64,000 nucleotides of DNA from Klebsiella pneumoniae (GTDB lineage: Bacteria > Pseudomonadota > Gammaproteobacteria > Pseudomonadales > UBA5518): contig CAMAXE010000006.1 in NCBI GenBank assembly GCA_945862145.1, positions 98,196 to 162,195 on the forward strand, written 5' to 3'. Positions within the stretch are counted from its first letter, which is position 1. Each line of letters begins with the position of its first letter. Of this stretch, positions 10,833 through 23,615 are shown piece by piece. The notes beneath the pieces are model-generated. The model ran no database searches. It had not been told where the DNA came from and saw only the letters and a program-made list of their open reading frames with translations. A program made the translations under genes and the position numbers.

Positions 10833-12026
10833 TCAGTCCCGGTTTAATTCGTCGTCGGCATTCCATTGCCCTTTGGTGGGCTCAGCGAATGTCGGCATCA
10901 CGATGGCCGAGTACAGCATTAACTGGGTGAGTTCGTTCTGGCGGCTGACGTTGGCCTTCTGGAATACCCGTTTAAGCAGATTTCTTGTGGTGGAGAGCGT
11001 GCGGTGACGCTGCTCGGAGATCTGCTCCAGCGAAAGCCCCTCCATGATGCCGATGGCCACCGCCGCCTCGGCGCGTGTGAATCCGAACACCGCCTGGCAG
11101 CGCTCGACAGAGGCGGCGTGCCCCGCGTCCGGATCAACGACCAGAACGATCGCCGCCGGCCGATAGCCCGGGCGCTGAAGCCCGGGCAGTAGCGGCATCA
11201 CCATTAACTGGTAAGGACGTTTGCCCGAGGCGCGCGTGATGCTCAGCTCCTGTCCGTGTGCCGATGCCTTCCCGGAGTTGCTGACTTCGATGGCCTCTAG
11301 AAGTACTGTCTGCAGTTGGTGATCCTGCAGTCTCACGGAGGCGCCCAGCCCGTGGCTCGTCAGCTTGAGGCCATCCCCGAGCAGTGTGTTCTGTGCCAGG
11401 CGGTTAGCCAGAAAAACGCCGTGGGTGTTATCGAGCACAACCACCGGATACGGGCATAGGTTGACCGATTCCCAGCTAAGTCGACGGAATCCATCCGCCT
11501 GGCCGAGTTTTACGCCAATCAGCGTGCTGCGCACCAAATGAGGCGCTAGCACCTCCAGCATGCGCGCCTGCTGCTCCCGATCCGAGCCCGGGGTAGGCCG
11601 CGCCAGATTCATGAAGATCGAGCGCGTCGGGCTCTCCAGAAGAATGATCTTGGCGCCCTCGAGGAGATTGTTCGGCGCCAGGAACTCCTCGAAGTAAGGT
11701 TGCTCGGTCATCGCTCTGCCGACATCAAGGGCACTGAAGGAGAGAAATTGCCCTGCCGCCATGGGTATGCCGTTGGAGAGCGTGCCCGTGGCGGTCATCT
11801 GGTGGCGATCCTCTGCTTTTTGGCAGGTTTCCACGTCGAGACCTGTTGCGGCGAGGCAGGCTGACCGCGAGGTGCCCGCCCGGCGTGCGGTGCTGATCAC
11901 CGAGCCAACCTCGAAGCCAAGCGAGTGTGCCGTGTCCGTCAGCAGGTCGTCGGGCGGACTATCGGCAAGGACGAATTCGTAATACCGATCGATCAGTGCG
12001 GCTAGCGTCGGATGCATTTGCTGCAT
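10833..12026 (-). CDS. LuxR-type transcriptional regulator, first of three paralogues
   Basis: A 397-residue protein with a LuxR/GerE helix-turn-helix at about residues 320-380 (FTRAEAAVAIGIMEGLSLEQI, then TTRNLLKRVFQKANVSRQNEL). The middle part around PVVVLDNTHGVFLANRLAQ looks like a PAS-like sensor, and the N-terminal 200 residues are of unknown fold. There is no receiver domain and no membrane segment. The C-terminus is clearly related to the two genes on the opposite strand (shared LKRVF.K...SRQ.EL). Target genes and ligand are unknown. It is transcribed away from them across a 244-bp gap holding two similar palindromic boxes. An alternative ATG lies at 12017. Confidence 0.8.
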   Translation of the reverse strand: MQQMHPTLAALIDRYYEFVLADSPPDDLLTDTAHSLGFEVGSVISTARRAGTSRSACLAATGLDVETCQKAEDRHQMTATGTLSNGIPMAAGQFLSFSALDVGRAMTEQPYFEEFLAPNNLLEGAKIILLESPTRSIFMNLARPTPGSDREQQARMLEVLAPHLVRSTLIGVKLGQADGFRRLSWESVNLCPYPVVVLDNTHGVFLANRLAQNTLLGDGLKLTSHGLGASVRLQDHQLQTVLLEAIEVSNSGKASAHGQELSITRASGKRPYQLMVMPLLPGLQRPGYRPAAIVLVVDPDAGHAASVERCQAVFGFTRAEAAVAIGIMEGLSLEQISEQRHRTLSTTRNLLKRVFQKANVSRQNELTQLMLYSAIVMPTFAEPTKGQWNADDELNRD

Positions 12027-12142
12027 GTTCTCACCCCAGTGGCTGAGGAGTTCTCTGCCGCGACAGTTCCTGCGGTCTTGTCATCTTAACTTTGGATTCC
12101 CGAAATACCAGCGGGGCACTGCTCTGTCTCATTCAAAAACGG

Positions 12143-12154
12143 CCCATATGAGTC
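12143..12154 (+). promoter_or_regulatory. Box 1 (CCCATATGAGTC) in the divergent LuxR-type promoter region
   Basis: One of two near-identical 12-bp boxes between the divergent regulators. CATATG is the palindromic centre. It lies about 117 bp from the minus-strand start and 117 bp from the plus-strand start, that is, midway between the two genes. Confidence 0.5.
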
Positions 12155-12203
12155 GCTGTTGTCGCTGCCGTGTCGCGTAGCGTCCCGTTCCGCTCTATTA
12201 TGC

Positions 12204-12215
12204 CCCATATGGGTC
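12204..12215 (+). promoter_or_regulatory. Box 2 (CCCATATGGGTC) in the divergent LuxR-type promoter region
   Basis: The second copy begins exactly 61 bp after the first, close to six helical turns. Here the core CCCATATGGG is a perfect 10-bp palindrome, extended to TG.CCCATATGGG.CA. A bound dimer, possibly of the adjacent LuxR-type proteins, is a plausible reader. Confidence 0.55.
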
Positions 12216-12270
12216 ACGAAACCCGATCCTGAGGCTGATACCCTTCCTGAATAAATAAGGAATTGACTCG

Positions 12271-13365
12271 ATGAGTCACCCCACTCTCATGGCGCTGCAG
12301 TTGGTTGTTGCCGAGCGGCTCTGCCAGGCTGCCATCGATCCGGCCCGCCTGCCGCAGGTGCTGGACGGCCTGCTCGATATGACCGGTGCCTCTGCCGGTA
12401 GTTTCGCTACAGGGCGACTCGGTGGCGCCTGGCACCGAATCAAACGCGAGGGCTCGTCCGCGGCCCCGGGGCAGGAGATCCTGCTACAGCGGTTTCTGGA
12501 TGCTGCCCTGCGCTTGCCGCCCAACCGGCTGCATCGCCTGCCCGAATTACGCGTCGCTGATGGTGGCGTAGCGAATGGCTCCGCCTCCCTCCGTGACGCC
12601 TGTGCCCTCAACCTGATTCTTGAAGGCGGCCGACTCGGCCAGATTTTTCTGGTGCTGGGTGCGGATGCCGCCCGTGACAAATTTGATCCCGCGGCGCTGC
12701 GCGCGCTGGAGTCCCTAGGCCCCCTGATCTCTCAGGTGTGGGAGGCACAGTGCCGCAATGATGCAATGTGCGCACTCGGCACATCGATCATGAGCCGCTG
12801 CGACCGCTATCACGTGGGCCTTGTGGTCGTCGACATCGACGGCTTCGTGTTCTTCCACAACCAGGCCGCCCGCCGTATCTTCGATGCCGCGAGTGGGTTG
12901 CTGCTGCGAGACAACCGCCTCGTTCTCCCATTGCCTGCAGAAATGGCTGCGCTCGAGCGTGGCATCCGGGACGTGCTCGCCAGCGATTTGCCGAGCGGTT
13001 GTTTCATGCCGAAGTTCTTCAGCGCCAGCCGCGAAGGCGAATTGCCTCTGGCCCTTGCACTGAACCCCTTCCGACCACGATCGGACGAGACCGGCTATGT
13101 GACGGTTATGGCCTACGATCCGGGCCGGCCCGCGGTAGAGCGTCGCGAGGTCATCCAGTGGATCTATTTGCTGAGCGCGAAAGAGGCAGATCTGGTCTGC
13201 TCGCTTACAGCCGGAGAGTCCCTGGAGTTCTACGCGGAGCGCTGCAATCGCTCGCAGGACAGCGTCCGTTCCCTGCTGAAAAGGGTCTTCCGCAAGACCG
13301 GCACCTCCCGTCAGACCGAACTCGTCAAGCTGGTGCTCGCAGGCCCCGTGGCGATGGTGCTGTAA
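12271..13365 (+). CDS. LuxR-type transcriptional regulator, second of three paralogues
   Basis: A 364-residue protein. The C-terminal helix-turn-helix (about 300-355) reads LSAKEADLVCSLTAGESLEFYAERC then DSVRSLLKRVFRKTGTSRQTEL. A PAS-like segment lies near residues 185-270 (GLVVVDIDGFVFFHNQAARRIFD). The N-terminal part is helical and unassigned. The ribosome binding site AAGG is 10 bp before the ATG. It is followed after three bases by a third paralogue, so the two form an operon. No receiver domain or transmembrane segment is seen, which suggests a cytosolic one-component regulator; the signal is unknown. Confidence 0.82.
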   Translation: MSHPTLMALQLVVAERLCQAAIDPARLPQVLDGLLDMTGASAGSFATGRLGGAWHRIKREGSSAAPGQEILLQRFLDAALRLPPNRLHRLPELRVADGGVANGSASLRDACALNLILEGGRLGQIFLVLGADAARDKFDPAALRALESLGPLISQVWEAQCRNDAMCALGTSIMSRCDRYHVGLVVVDIDGFVFFHNQAARRIFDAASGLLLRDNRLVLPLPAEMAALERGIRDVLASDLPSGCFMPKFFSASREGELPLALALNPFRPRSDETGYVTVMAYDPGRPAVERREVIQWIYLLSAKEADLVCSLTAGESLEFYAERCNRSQDSVRSLLKRVFRKTGTSRQTELVKLVLAGPVAMVL

Positions 13366-13368
13366 CCC

Positions 13369-14526
13369 ATGACAGGCGCACGGTTTCCGCTGTCCAGCGC
13401 ACAACTCTCCGAGTTGTTGCTGTCCATCGGCGCGGCGGCTCCGCACCAGGCTGACTTCGCCCGCGTACAGGGAATGTGCAACTCGTATGTGGCTGCCGGC
13501 TCAGCATCGATCAGCCTATGTAACGGCAATGACGGGAAAGTGCACTTTTTCGATATCGTTCCTCCCGCTCCTGCCTTCTGCGACTTGTACCGGCAGCGTT
13601 ATTGGCAAGACGATCCCCTAAAGAGTGCCGTCGTGTTGGCCGCGCCGCGGCGCTTCTGGACCCGCGACCAGCTCCTGTCGCCAGAGGTCTGCGAAACCAA
13701 CCCCTATCTCACCGAAGTCTGCGCCCCTGCCCATTGCGCCGACGTCTGCATTGCACATATTCCCCTCCCGGCTGGCTATTACTGCCTGTGGGCCTTCTCC
13801 CGCACCATCGACCAGCCACGCTTCTCGCGTCTCGAACTCGACTTTCTGGATATGCTGTTGCCTCATGTCGAGCAGGCGCTTCTGCGCCTTGGTCAGATCG
13901 AGCGCATGAGTGTCTTTGCCGACATCGCCCAGGAGCGACTGCGCCAGTCCGGCCATGGGCTGATCGTGGTGGATCAGGAAGGTACGCCGCTCCATCTCAA
14001 CCGGGTAGCGTCCACGCTGATCGCGGACGGCTCCCCGCTGACCATTCTGGACGGCAAACTCCGGCTGCAAGACGCACGGCTCGCGCCGCGTTTCGAGGAG
14101 TTTGTGCGCCGCTGCGGCTCGACTGCGCTCAGCAGTAGCATCATGGCAGCGGGCTCTCTTGCGGTGCCGCGCTCTGGTGCGCCGCCGTTCATGATCGGCG
14201 TAATGCCCTTCGGGCGGCAGCGGGTGCAGGCGTTCTGGGGGGGGACGGGGCGTGCGGTGGTGACATTGTTCGATCCCGCGCGCCCGCACATCGACACACG
14301 CGCCACGCTGCGCGAGATGTATCGACTCTCCGATGCCGAGGCGGAGATCTGCTGGCGATTGGCTAACGGGGAGACCCTGGAAAAGATAGCCATCGATACC
14401 GACACTACCCGCGAGACTCTGCGATCGCAGCTGAAACGTGTTTTTGCCAAGACCGGCACCAAGCGCCAGTCCGAGCTGGTGCGGTCTGTGCTTCTGGCGC
14501 CTGCCGTCTGGGCTCGCTTGCCCTGA
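13369..14526 (+). CDS. LuxR-type transcriptional regulator, third of three paralogues
   Basis: A 385-residue protein with the same plan: an N-terminal domain that may be GAF-like (about 20-175), a PAS-like segment (HGLIVVDQEGTPLHLNRVAS, about 200-300) and a C-terminal LuxR helix-turn-helix (LSDAEAEICWRLANGETLEKIA, then RETLRSQLKRVFAKTGTKRQSEL). It starts three bases after the stop of the second paralogue. The three proteins differ strongly outside the helix-turn-helix, so the duplications are old or the genes were gathered rather than copied recently. Its promoter is shared with the preceding gene. Confidence 0.82.
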   Translation: MTGARFPLSSAQLSELLLSIGAAAPHQADFARVQGMCNSYVAAGSASISLCNGNDGKVHFFDIVPPAPAFCDLYRQRYWQDDPLKSAVVLAAPRRFWTRDQLLSPEVCETNPYLTEVCAPAHCADVCIAHIPLPAGYYCLWAFSRTIDQPRFSRLELDFLDMLLPHVEQALLRLGQIERMSVFADIAQERLRQSGHGLIVVDQEGTPLHLNRVASTLIADGSPLTILDGKLRLQDARLAPRFEEFVRRCGSTALSSSIMAAGSLAVPRSGAPPFMIGVMPFGRQRVQAFWGGTGRAVVTLFDPARPHIDTRATLREMYRLSDAEAEICWRLANGETLEKIAIDTDTTRETLRSQLKRVFAKTGTKRQSELVRSVLLAPAVWARLP

Positions 14527-14561
14527 AACGTCCCGGCGTGCGGATGCCGCGGATTTTTTTC

Positions 14562-14590
14562 TTTCAAAGCGCGCGCGTAGTCCCTACAAT
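14562..14590 (+). promoter_or_regulatory. Likely sigma-70 promoter for carAB
   Basis: TTTCAA (14562-14567), a 17-bp spacer and TACAAT (14585-14590). Transcription would start near 14597, giving a leader of about 200 nt before carA. Confidence 0.55.
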
Positions 14591-14660
14591 CCCGTTTCAG
14601 ATTTCCGTTGGAATCACCCCGAGCGTTCCGGAGTAGACGGCGTCTGCAGCAAATCAGGGG

Positions 14661-14695
14661 CGAGATGAGACCGGCTGTTTCATCTCGTTTTTTTT
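14661..14695 (+). terminator. Intrinsic terminator in the carA leader
   Basis: An 8-bp stem CGAGATGA/TCATCTCG (14661-14668 with 14680-14687) followed by eight T residues. It lies 104 bp upstream of the carA start and downstream of the likely promoter, so it could act as an attenuator as well as stop readthrough from the LuxR-type operon. Confidence 0.8.
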
Positions 14696-14798
14696 CGCCC
14701 TCGATTCGCTCTCCTCGCGCGTTGGATCGCACCGGTCGGAAAGCCGACGGGCGGGTTTCAGGGGCGAATTGTCGCCACGTCCAGACGAGGATCCTCCA

Positions 14799-15950
14799 TT
14801 GACCACCGAGCGCAGCCGGCCCGCCCTTTTGGCACTTGAGGACGGCAGTCTATTTCGCGGGTGCGCCATCGGCGCCGACGGCGAGACCAGTGGCGAGGTG
14901 GTATTCAACACGGCCATGACGGGCTACCAGGAGATCCTCACCGACCCCTCCTACGCCCGGCAGATCGTCACCCTCACCTACCCGCATATCGGCAATACCG
15001 GGATCAACACCGAGGACGAGGAGTCGGGTCGCATCTGGGCGGCAGGCCTCGTTATTCGTGACCTGCCGCTGCTCGCCAGCAACTTCCGCTCCGGCTCCAA
15101 CCTTCAGGACTACCTGATGTCCCGGCGAATCGTCGGCATCGCCGATATCGACACCCGCCGACTCACCCGGATTCTTCGCGAGAAAGGCGCCCAGAACGGC
15201 TGCATCATGGCGGGAGACTGCGACCCGGCCGAGGCGCTGCTGCGAGCGCGGGCCTTCCCCGGTCTCAAAGGCATGGATCTCGCGAGCGTGGTGAGTGTTT
15301 CGGCACCCTATACATGGAGCGACGGCAGTTGGGCGCTGGGCCGCGGCTTCACACGTCCCGAGCCCGGCGCCACCTTCAAGGTCGTCGCTTACGACTACGG
15401 TGTGAAGCGCAACATCCTGCGCATGCTGGCAGACCGGGGTTGCATGCTCACGGTGGTGCCCGCCAGGACCAGCGCATCGGACGTGCTCGCGCTCGCGCCC
15501 GACGGAGTGTTCCTCTCCAACGGCCCCGGTGATCCCGAGCCCTGCGACTACGCCATCAACGCCATCCGCACGCTGGTAGACAGCGGGCTCCCGGTGTTCG
15601 GCATCTGTCTTGGGCACCAGTTGCTTGGTCTTGCGAGCGGCGCCCGCACCCTGAAGATGAAATTCGGCCACCACGGCGCTAACCACCCCGTGCAGGATCT
15701 CGCCGACGGCAGCGTGATGATCACCAGCCAGAACCATGGCTTCGCCGTTGACGAGGCCACGCTGCCTGCCACGCTGCGGCCAACCCATCGCTCGCTCTTC
15801 GATGGCTCCTTGCAGGGCATCCACCGCACCGACCGTCCGGCTTTCAGTTTCCAGGGTCACCCCGAGGCGAGCCCCGGCCCGCACGATGCGGCTGCACTGT
15901 TCGATCATTTCATCGGCCTGATGCGCGAGCACAGCCGAGCCAGGGGGTAG
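14799..15950 (+). CDS. carA: CarA, carbamoyl-phosphate synthase small subunit
   Basis: The glutaminase subunit that feeds ammonia to CarB for carbamoyl phosphate, shared by arginine and pyrimidine synthesis. The N-terminal domain starts [15 protein letters not shown] and has [18 protein letters not shown]; the class I amidotransferase domain carries the catalytic Cys in [10 protein letters not shown] and the HPEAS His/Glu. I chose TTG at 14799 because GAGGA lies just upstream and the homologues start at this point; an in-frame TTG at 14769 would add ten residues. At 383 residues the length is normal. carB follows after 7 bp. Confidence 0.96.
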   Translation: MTTERSRPALLALEDGSLFRGCAIGADGETSGEVVFNTAMTGYQEILTDPSYARQIVTLTYPHIGNTGINTEDEESGRIWAAGLVIRDLPLLASNFRSGSNLQDYLMSRRIVGIADIDTRRLTRILREKGAQNGCIMAGDCDPAEALLRARAFPGLKGMDLASVVSVSAPYTWSDGSWALGRGFTRPEPGATFKVVAYDYGVKRNILRMLADRGCMLTVVPARTSASDVLALAPDGVFLSNGPGDPEPCDYAINAIRTLVDSGLPVFGICLGHQLLGLASGARTLKMKFGHHGANHPVQDLADGSVMITSQNHGFAVDEATLPATLRPTHRSLFDGSLQGIHRTDRPAFSFQGHPEASPGPHDAAALFDHFIGLMREHSRARG

Positions 15951-15957
15951 CCAGCCG

Positions 15958-19176
<3,219 letters not shown>

Positions 19177-19240
19177 GCCGGCGGCTGGGTGCGGTTCAGG
19201 CCGCTGATGGAGTTCCGCACGGGCAATGGAGAAGGGGAAA

Positions 19241-19720
19241 ATGGTTACGCGGGTACCAATGACGGTAGGCGGAGCGCAGAAGCTTCGGGACGAACTCGAT
19301 CAGCTGAAGCGCATCGACCGTCCGCGGATCTCGAAGGCGATCGCCGAGGCGCGCGAGCATGGCGATCTGCGCGAGAACGGCGAGTATCACGCCGCCCGCG
19401 AGCAGCAGAGCTTTGCCGAGGGGCGTATCAAGGACATCGAGGCCAAGCTCTCGGTGGCGCAGATCATCGATGTCAAAACGATCCCTGCCACGGGCAAGGT
19501 GATTTTCGGCACCACCGTGGCCATCGTCAACCTTGAGACCGACGAGACCTCCCGCTACCAGATTGTTGGCGAGGATGAGGCCTCGGTGCGTGAGCACCGC
19601 ATCTCCGTGACCTCGCCGATAGCCCGCTCGCTGGTGGGCAAGGACATCGGCGAGGTGGTCAGCGTGAGAACGCCGGCCGGACCGGTCGACTACGAGATCG
19701 TCGACGTCTTGCACATCTGA
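19241..19720 (+). CDS. greA: GreA, transcript cleavage factor
   Basis: A 159-residue factor that rescues backtracked RNA polymerase by stimulating RNA cleavage. The N-terminal coiled coil includes the acidic tip region [23 protein letters not shown] and the C-terminal domain the block [21 protein letters not shown] chose the ATG at 19241, which has GAAGGGG just before it; an in-frame ATG at 19226 would add five residues. The normal neighbour carB is upstream. It ends one base from the convergent yhbY stop. Confidence 0.95.
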   Translation: MVTRVPMTVGGAQKLRDELDQLKRIDRPRISKAIAEAREHGDLRENGEYHAAREQQSFAEGRIKDIEAKLSVAQIIDVKTIPATGKVIFGTTVAIVNLETDETSRYQIVGEDEASVREHRISVTSPIARSLVGKDIGEVVSVRTPAGPVDYEIVDVLHI

Positions 19721-19721
19721 T

Positions 19722-20033
19722 TCAGCCCGCCGGCTCGCGCAGCTTGCTCAACCGCGGATCGGCGGCAGGGTTGGGGCGGTAGACCAGTGCGATCTTGCCG
19801 ATTTGCTGCACGGATTCGGCGCCCATGCGCTCACAGAACTCCCGCACGGTGGCGCGCCGCTCCTCGCGATCGTCTATGGTGAAGCGGACCTTGATCAGCT
19901 CGTGGTCCGTCAATGCGCGCTCGGCCTCGGCGCAGACGCCCTCGCTGAGCCCTTTGCCGGCTACAGTCACCACCGGGTTCAGCCGGTGTCCGATGCCGCG
20001 CAGTCGCTTCCTGAAATCGGCGTCGAGCGGCAT
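19722..20033 (-). CDS. yhbY: YhbY family RNA-binding protein
   Basis: A 103-residue CRS1-YhbY (CRM) domain protein, linked to pre-50S ribosome assembly in E. coli. The family blocks are RKRLRGIGHRLNPVVTVAGKGLSEGV (residues about 8-33), a GxG loop and LIKVRF; the C-terminal part has VQQIGKIALVYRPN. The ATG at 20033 matches the family start; upstream extension to 20093 is unlike it. It diverges from rlmE with a short gap, as in most gammaproteobacteria. Confidence 0.93.
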   Translation of the reverse strand: MPLDADFRKRLRGIGHRLNPVVTVAGKGLSEGVCAEAERALTDHELIKVRFTIDDREERRATVREFCERMGAESVQQIGKIALVYRPNPAADPRLSKLREPAG

Positions 20034-20117
20034 GATGTGCAGTCCCGGGTGAGGCAAGGGACGACAGTGTAGCCCATGCCCCGGGCCTGCCACGCAACGA
20101 GGAGCAAGACCGGGGCC

Positions 20118-20771
20118 ATGCCCAGATCAAAGAGCAGCGGACGTTGGCTCCGTGAGCACCACTCCGACCAGTACGTCCAGCGTTCCCGCGCCGACGGCTA
20201 CCGCTCACGGGCGAGCTACAAGCTGCTCGAAATTTCCCGCGCCGACCGGTTGATCCGCCGCGGTGATCTCGTGGTGGACCTCGGAGCTGCCCCGGGCGGC
20301 TGGAGCCAGGTGGCAGCGGAGCTTGTGGGAGATTCCGGGCGCGTACTGGCCTCGGACATACTTAAGATGGACGCCTTGGCCGGTGTGGACTTCATCGAGG
20401 GCGATTTCAACGAGGAGTCCGTTCTTGCCCGGGTTCTCGAGGCCCTCGGTGACCGTCGTGCCGACCTTGTAATGTCCGATATGGCCCCCAACATGAGCGG
20501 TATCCGGGACGTGGATCAGCCCCGGGCGATGTTGCTGGCGGAACTCGCGCTCGAGTTTGCCCGCAGCACCCTGAAACCGGGTGGCAGTTTTCTTTGCAAG
20601 GTGTTCCATGGCGAGGGCTTCGATGATTTCATCCGCGAGCTGCGCGCCAGCTTCGGGAGCGTGGCCACCCGCAAGCCTGACGCTTCGCGTGGGCGCTCCC
20701 GTGAGGTCTATGCCCTCGCCAGACAGTTCCGCGGCCCCGGCCCCGATTGGTCCGGTTCCCCGGTTTCGTAG
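20118..20771 (+). CDS. rlmE: RlmE (FtsJ/RrmJ), 23S rRNA 2'-O-methyltransferase
   Basis: A 217-residue enzyme that methylates the 2'-O of U2552 in 23S rRNA using S-adenosylmethionine. The SAM motif [15 protein letters not shown] lies near residues 53-67. The catalytic set K-D-K-E is visible: Lys in SYKLLE, Asp in MSDMAPN, Lys in FLCKVFHG and Glu in SREVYALA. The ATG at 20118 gives the usual [11 protein letters not shown] start. ftsH follows after 57 bp, the standard pair in this group. Confidence 0.96.
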   Translation: MPRSKSSGRWLREHHSDQYVQRSRADGYRSRASYKLLEISRADRLIRRGDLVVDLGAAPGGWSQVAAELVGDSGRVLASDILKMDALAGVDFIEGDFNEESVLARVLEALGDRRADLVMSDMAPNMSGIRDVDQPRAMLLAELALEFARSTLKPGGSFLCKVFHGEGFDDFIRELRASFGSVATRKPDASRGRSREVYALARQFRGPGPDWSGSPVS

Positions 20772-20828
20772 TACATTCAATTGCCAAGCCGCCATTAGTC
20801 GCGGTCAAAACCCTGCGAGGACGCCGTC

Positions 20829-22760
20829 GTGAACGACATGGCCAAGAACCTGCTGCTGTGGCTGATCATCGCCGCAGTGCTGCTGTCGGTCTTCCAGAAC
20901 TTCAACGTGCAGCCCGCGCGCGAGCAGCTGAACTACTCCGCATTTCTGCAGGAAGTGAAGGGCGACCGGGTCAACCGGGTAATCATCGACGGGCTGCTGA
21001 TCGTCGGCGAGCGTGGTGACGGTAGCCGCTTCGAGACCGTGCGTCCCAGCATTCCCGACGCAGGACTGATGGCAGACTTGCTGGACAACAGCGTGGTGGT
21101 CGAAGGGCGTCAACCCGAGCAGCCCAGCCTCTGGCAGCAGCTTCTGGTCGCGTCCTTCCCGATCATCATCATCATCGCCGTTTTCATGTTTTTCATGCGC
21201 CAGATGCAGGGCGGCGCGGGCGGCCGCGGCGGACCGATGAGCTTCGGCAAGAGCAAGGCGCGGCTGCTCTCGGAAGACCAGATCAAGACCACCTTTGCCG
21301 ATGTCGCGGGTGTGGAGGAGGCCAAGGACGACGTCCACGAGTTGGTAGAGTTCCTGCGTGATCCCTCCAAGTTCCAGAAGCTCGGCGGTCGCATCCCGCG
21401 CGGTGTGCTGATGGTGGGCCCACCCGGCACCGGCAAGACCCTGCTCGCCAGGGCCATTGCCGGCGAGGCCAAGGTGCCGTTTTTCTCGATCTCGGGCTCT
21501 GATTTCGTGGAGATGTTCGTGGGTGTGGGCGCGTCGCGTGTTCGCGACATGTTTGATCAGGCGAAAAAACAGGCCCCTTGCATCATTTTTATCGACGAGA
21601 TTGATGCCGTGGGCCGGCACCGCGGGGCAGGTCTCGGTGGCGGTCACGACGAGCGGGAACAGACGCTGAACCAGTTGCTGGTCGAGATGGACGGCTTCGA
21701 GCCCAACGACGGCATCATCGTGATCTCGGCCACCAACCGACCGGATGTACTTGACCCCGCACTGCTGCGCCCGGGCCGCTTTGACCGCCAGGTGGTGGTG
21801 GGCCTGCCTGATATCCGTGGCCGCGAGCAGATTCTCAAGGTGCATATGCGTCGCGTGCCGCTCTCTGATGACGTTGATCCCGGCATCATCGCGCGCGGTA
21901 CGCCCGGTTTTTCCGGTGCTGACCTCGCCAATCTGGTGAACGAGGCGGCGCTCTTTGCCGCCCGCTCCAACCGCCGTGTGGTGTCACAGCAGGAGTTCGA
22001 TCTGTCCAAGGACAAGATCATGATGGGCGCCGAGCGCAAATCGATGGTCATGTCGGAAAAGGAAAAGCGGAACACCGCCTACCACGAGGCCGGCCACACC
22101 ATTGTGGGCCGCACGGTCCCCGAGCACGACCCGGTCTACAAGGTAAGCATCATCCCGCGCGGGCGAGCGCTCGGCGTCACCATGTTCCTTCCCGAGGAAG
22201 ACCGGTATTCGCACAGCCGGCGCGGCCTGATGAGCGCGCTCTGCAGCCTGTTCGGTGGCCGGATCGCCGAGGAACTGATCCTCGGTCCCGATGGCATCAC
22301 GACCGGTGCGACCAATGACATCCAGCGGGCCACCGACATCGCCCGTAAGATGGTGACCAAGTGGGGTCTTTCGGAGCGCATGGGTCCGCTCAACTACGAC
22401 GAGGGGCAGGAGGAAGTGTTCCTCGGCCGCAGCGCCGCGATGGGTGGCAAGCACACCTCCGATGAGACGGCCAAAAAGATCGACGAGGAAGTGCGCCGCA
22501 TCATCGACGAGGCCTATGCCACCGCACGCCAGATCCTGATCGACAATACCGACAAGCTCCACGCCATGGCCAAGGCACTGGTGCAGTTCGAGACGCTGGA
22601 TTCCGTCCAGATCGACGACATCATGTCTGGCCGAGAACCGCGCCCCCCGGCTGAACCGGGAAGTTCCGGTAGCAAGACGGGATCGTCGGCGGGTCCGGCG
22701 GATGGTCGGACAGACGCGGCTCCCAGCGCTGCAATCGGTGATCCCGCCGGCGAGCACTGA
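20829..22760 (+). CDS. ftsH: FtsH, membrane ATP-dependent zinc protease
   Basis: A 643-residue inner-membrane AAA+ protease that degrades misfolded membrane proteins and regulators such as sigma-32. Transmembrane segments lie near residues 7-22 and 104-122. The AAA module has Walker A GPPGTGKT, Walker B IIFIDEID and the second region of homology [20 protein letters not shown]; the protease domain has HEAGH. The C-terminal tail is Pro/Gly/Ser-rich. The start is GTG at 20829 with GAGG 8 bp upstream, giving MNDMAKNL as in Pseudomonas; ATG at 20838 is the alternative. Confidence 0.97.
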   Translation: MNDMAKNLLLWLIIAAVLLSVFQNFNVQPAREQLNYSAFLQEVKGDRVNRVIIDGLLIVGERGDGSRFETVRPSIPDAGLMADLLDNSVVVEGRQPEQPSLWQQLLVASFPIIIIIAVFMFFMRQMQGGAGGRGGPMSFGKSKARLLSEDQIKTTFADVAGVEEAKDDVHELVEFLRDPSKFQKLGGRIPRGVLMVGPPGTGKTLLARAIAGEAKVPFFSISGSDFVEMFVGVGASRVRDMFDQAKKQAPCIIFIDEIDAVGRHRGAGLGGGHDEREQTLNQLLVEMDGFEPNDGIIVISATNRPDVLDPALLRPGRFDRQVVVGLPDIRGREQILKVHMRRVPLSDDVDPGIIARGTPGFSGADLANLVNEAALFAARSNRRVVSQQEFDLSKDKIMMGAERKSMVMSEKEKRNTAYHEAGHTIVGRTVPEHDPVYKVSIIPRGRALGVTMFLPEEDRYSHSRRGLMSALCSLFGGRIAEELILGPDGITTGATNDIQRATDIARKMVTKWGLSERMGPLNYDEGQEEVFLGRSAAMGGKHTSDETAKKIDEEVRRIIDEAYATARQILIDNTDKLHAMAKALVQFETLDSVQIDDIMSGREPRPPAEPGSSGSKTGSSAGPADGRTDAAPSAAIGDPAGEH

Positions 22761-22768
22761 GCCAGGTG

Positions 22769-23608
22769 ATGCTTCGCTGCGGGGCGCGCAGCCTCGACCT
22801 GTCGCGCCCACGCGTGATGGGTGTGATCAACCTCACGCCAGACTCCTTCTCCGATGGCGGCAGTCTCTGGCGCGACGGGCGCCCCGACGCTGACCGGCTG
22901 CTGCGGCGCGCGGAGAAGATGGTCGCTCACGGCGCCGACATCCTCGATTTGGGCGGCGAGTCGACGCGGCCCGGAGCGAGTCCCGTCGGCGAGCAGGAAG
23001 AAATCGATCGGGTGCTCCCCGCACTTCAGGCCATCGCCGCCAGACTCGATATCATCACCTCGATTGACACCAGCTCCCCTGCGCTCATGCGAGAGGCCGC
23101 CGCCGCCGGTGCCGGCCTGATCAACGATGTGCGCGCCCTGGGCAGGCCAGGGGCCATGGCGGCTGCTGTGTCCACCGGGCTCGCCGTGTGCCTCATGCAC
23201 ATGCGGGGCGAGCCGGGCACCATGCAGGAGGCACCCGCCTATAACGATGTGTGCGCCGAGGTGGGCGCATTTCTGCGTGATCGGGCCGCCGCCTGCGAGG
23301 CCGCTGGCGTTGCGCGCGAGCGACTCCTGCTCGATCCGGGCTTCGGCTTCGGCAAGACGCTGGCGCACAATATCCACCTGTTCCGAGGCCTTGGTGGGCT
23401 GGTCGGGTCCGGATTCCCCGTTCTGGTGGGTGTGTCGCGCAAGGCCATGATCGCCCGTATCCTGCAGCGCGATACCCGCCGGCGTCTGGCGGGTGGGCTG
23501 GCGCTGGCTACACTTGCCGCAAACGCCGGGGTCGCGCTGATACGTACCCACGATGTCCTTGCCACGCGGGATGCACTCGCGATGGTGACTGCCTTGCGCG
23601 GGGAGTGA
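22769..23608 (+). CDS. folP: FolP, dihydropteroate synthase
   Basis: The enzyme joins p-aminobenzoate to hydroxymethyl-dihydropterin pyrophosphate in folate synthesis and is the sulfonamide target. At about 279 residues it has the two signatures [15 protein letters not shown] and [13 protein letters not shown], then SIDTSSP and [15 protein letters not shown] one codon upstream of the chosen ATG is also possible. It sits 8 bp after ftsH and 7 bp before glmM, the conserved ftsH-folP-glmM order. Confidence 0.96.
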   Translation: MLRCGARSLDLSRPRVMGVINLTPDSFSDGGSLWRDGRPDADRLLRRAEKMVAHGADILDLGGESTRPGASPVGEQEEIDRVLPALQAIAARLDIITSIDTSSPALMREAAAAGAGLINDVRALGRPGAMAAAVSTGLAVCLMHMRGEPGTMQEAPAYNDVCAEVGAFLRDRAAACEAAGVARERLLLDPGFGFGKTLAHNIHLFRGLGGLVGSGFPVLVGVSRKAMIARILQRDTRRRLAGGLALATLAANAGVALIRTHDVLATRDALAMVTALRGE

Positions 23609-23615
23609 AGCAACG

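Noticed and set aside
14531..14564. Weak hairpin before a T-run after the third LuxR-type gene, considered as a terminator
   Set aside because: The stem is only three to four pairs; the T-run overlaps the likely carA -35 region, and a much stronger terminator lies 100 bp further on.
14666..14802. Possible leader peptide starting in the carA terminator hairpin and ending across the carA start
   Set aside because: No ribosome binding site, no run of regulatory codons such as Arg or Tyr, and very basic random composition; overlap with the TTG start is probably chance.
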